A stretch of DNA of 17,595 nt, from NCBI GenBank assembly GCA_900546005.1, contig URBJ01000043.1, positions 1 to 17,595 of the forward strand, given 5' to 3'. Of this stretch, positions 16,281 to 17,595 are shown in pieces; positions within the stretch are counted from its first letter, which is position 1, and the number at the start of each line of letters is the position of its first letter. The notes under the pieces are model-generated. The model did no database searches and was not told the DNA's origin. It saw only the letters and a list, made by a program, of their open reading frames with translations. The position numbers and the translations under genes are program-made. This stretch comes from an uncultured Alistipes sp. (lineage in GTDB: Bacteria > Bacteroidota > Bacteroidia > Bacteroidales > Rikenellaceae).

Positions 16281-16292
16281 TTTGGAAACAAA
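16277..16292. promoter_or_regulatory. Perfect dyad overlapping the -7 box, possible operator
   Basis: TTTGTTT and AAACAAA form a perfect 7-base inverted repeat around GG. It overlaps the last four bases of the -7 box and covers the expected transcription start. It does not match the LacI-type operator of this locus, so another regulator may bind here, or it may be chance in an A/T-rich leader. Confidence 0.4.
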
Positions 16293-16303
16293 CCCAAACT
16301 GCC

Positions 16304-17595
16304 ATGAAAAAAATAAACCGACGAACTTTTCTTCAGCAAGCCGGTCTCGTGACAGCGGCACTCGCAACAGGTACCTACCGACATGCCGTTGCAGCGGAAC
16401 AACACACGATTGATCCGCCCGGTTCCGCAACGACGGCAGGAACGCTGACCGTTAACAACGGACGGTGTCGCGCGACATTGACCGATCACGGGAGGGCCCT
16501 TGTCAATCCCGGTATGGGCTGGACCATGCATTTCTACTCGAATATCCTGAACAATTACGGGTCGCAACTCGCTCCGTCGGACACACTCGATGACTTTCCG
16601 GGCCTGAGCACCGTCTACCTGCGGGTCCCGTGGGCCTTTCTCGAACCGGAAGAGGGTGTATTCGTGTGGGAGCTGCTCGATACACCGGCACAACGATGGA
16701 TCGATAAGGGAAAATTCATCGCCTTCCGTGTCAGCGCCATGGAGAGCTGGCTCTATCATGCGACTCCCAAGTGGGTATTCGATGCCGGAGCGCAAGGCTA
16801 CGACGTCGAAGGTCACTACAAGGAACCGGAATACGAAGATCCCATCTTTCTCGAAAAGGTAGATCATTTTTTGGAGGCGATGGCCAAACGTTACGACAAC
16901 AATCCGCATGTCGCGTTCGTCGATGTCGGACACTTCGGCATGTGGGGCGAGGGGCACACCGTCATGACTACACCCAAACACGGTCACGAATGGAGCGTTG
17001 AGACCCAAAAGAAACATATCGACCTCTACCTGAAACACTTCAAGAATACGCAGCTTTGCATTTCGGATGACTTCGCCGGTCATGACAAGCCCGGAGCTCG
17101 TTTTCCGATTACAGACTATGCCTTCTCGAAAGGTGTCACGATCCGTGATGACAGCATTCTGGTCCAACCGCCTCCACGGTCGTGGTACCACAGCGAGATG
17201 GCTCAACTGTTCTGGCCCACCCTTCCCGTCATTCTCGAACACGAGCACTACGGCGGAGCCAAAGAGCGTGGCAGCTGGGACAAAGAGCTGCTGCTGAAAG
17301 CCGTCGAGGAGTATCACGGTTCCTACATGTCGATCCACTGGTGGCCCCGCATCTTGCTCGAAGAGAATCGGGACATCATCGACCGCATCAACCGACGGAT
17401 GGGCTACCGGCTCTTTATGGAGTCTGCCGAATGGCCGGAGAGTGTCCGCATGGGCGAAACATTCGAGATCCGGTCTCTGTGGAGCAATACGGGAGTTGCC
17501 CCCTGTTACAAGGGCGGACACCCTTGTTTCACCCTGAAAGACGATCAGAATGGCATCGTTTCGACGTTAGTCGTCGACCAGTTTGATCTGAAGGA
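16304..17595 (+). CDS. Putative (beta/alpha)8 glycoside hydrolase with DUF4832-like C-terminus, 3'-truncated by the window edge
   Basis: The frame stays open from 16304 to the end of the window, giving 430 residues of an incomplete protein. The N-terminus MKKINRRTFLQQAG is a twin-arginine (Tat) signal with Arg6-Arg7. A TIM-barrel-like region starts at VNPGMGW (68-73) and includes VYLRVPWAFLEPEEGVFVW (104-122), as in DUF4832 and GH42-like proteins. Glu216 in FGMWGEGH and Glu312 or Glu314 in ILEHEHY lie where clan GH-A enzymes hold their acid/base and nucleophile. After about residue 375 a beta-sandwich starts (FEIRSLWSNTGVAPCYKGG), typical of the DUF4832 module. The start is supported by the -7 box 23 bases upstream. 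Its place after GH88 and DUF2264 suggests it acts on the same uronate-containing glycan. The specificity and the exact family are unknown. Confidence 0.75.
   Translation, partial: MKKINRRTFLQQAGLVTAALATGTYRHAVAAEQHTIDPPGSATTAGTLTVNNGRCRATLTDHGRALVNPGMGWTMHFYSNILNNYGSQLAPSDTLDDFPGLSTVYLRVPWAFLEPEEGVFVWELLDTPAQRWIDKGKFIAFRVSAMESWLYHATPKWVFDAGAQGYDVEGHYKEPEYEDPIFLEKVDHFLEAMAKRYDNNPHVAFVDVGHFGMWGEGHTVMTTPKHGHEWSVETQKKHIDLYLKHFKNTQLCISDDFAGHDKPGARFPITDYAFSKGVTIRDDSILVQPPPRSWYHSEMAQLFWPTLPVILEHEHYGGAKERGSWDKELLLKAVEEYHGSYMSIHWWPRILLEENRDIIDRINRRMGYRLFMESAEWPESVRMGETFEIRSLWSNTGVAPCYKGGHPCFTLKDDQNGIVSTLVVDQFDLK

Noticed and set aside
16205..17521. A long open frame (438 codons) on the minus strand
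   Set aside because: It is antisense to the putative glycosidase, which has a Tat signal, conserved motifs and an upstream -7 box. The minus-strand translation shows no recognisable domain.

Overview
The window looks like a chromosomal segment of a Bacteroidota gut commensal, most likely Rikenellaceae/Alistipes-like. The reasons are the moderately GC-rich composition judged by eye, lipoproteins with acidic residues after the lipid cysteine, a TonB-dependent receptor, near-absence of Shine-Dalgarno sites, and promoters with the Bacteroidota -7 box TAnnTTTG. No RNA genes, insertion sequences or CRISPR arrays were seen, and no gene looks broken. The first and last genes are cut by the window edges.

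Region A (1-7895, + strand) is one tight run of six genes: the C-terminal part of a TonB-dependent receptor, a DUF4876-type surface lipoprotein, a DUF6850-type outer-membrane barrel, an ABC ATPase, a six-helix permease and a DUF4857 membrane protein. Spacing is 24-46 bases and the run ends at a strong hairpin (7928-7952). The genes could form an apparatus reaching from the cell surface to the cytoplasm. There is no SusD, so it is not a standard glycan-uptake pair, and its substrate is unknown. It is the best candidate here for an undescribed system. The ATPase has Asp where the catalytic Glu is expected.

Region B (about 8100-9500, - strand) is a two-gene unit: a small lipoprotein with a CxHxCxH motif and a short PepSY-type membrane protein. 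It has its own promoter candidate and terminator. Metal or heme handling is a reasonable guess.

Region C (9503 to the end) is a uronate-degradation locus arranged around a divergent promoter. On the - strand lie a LacI-family regulator, kduI, a KduD-like dehydrogenase and a DUF4861 lipoprotein, followed by a textbook terminator. On the + strand lie a GH88 unsaturated uronyl hydrolase, a DUF2264 protein and a Tat-signal (beta/alpha)8-like putative glycosidase with a DUF4832-like C-terminus. GH88 would release unsaturated uronate in the periplasm. KduI and the dehydrogenase would convert the product to 2-keto-3-deoxygluconate. The next steps (KdgK, KdgA), any polysaccharide lyase and SusC/D are not in the window. 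Two matching LacI-type operators sit on the -7 elements of the two divergent promoters, so the regulator probably controls both itself and the hydrolase genes.
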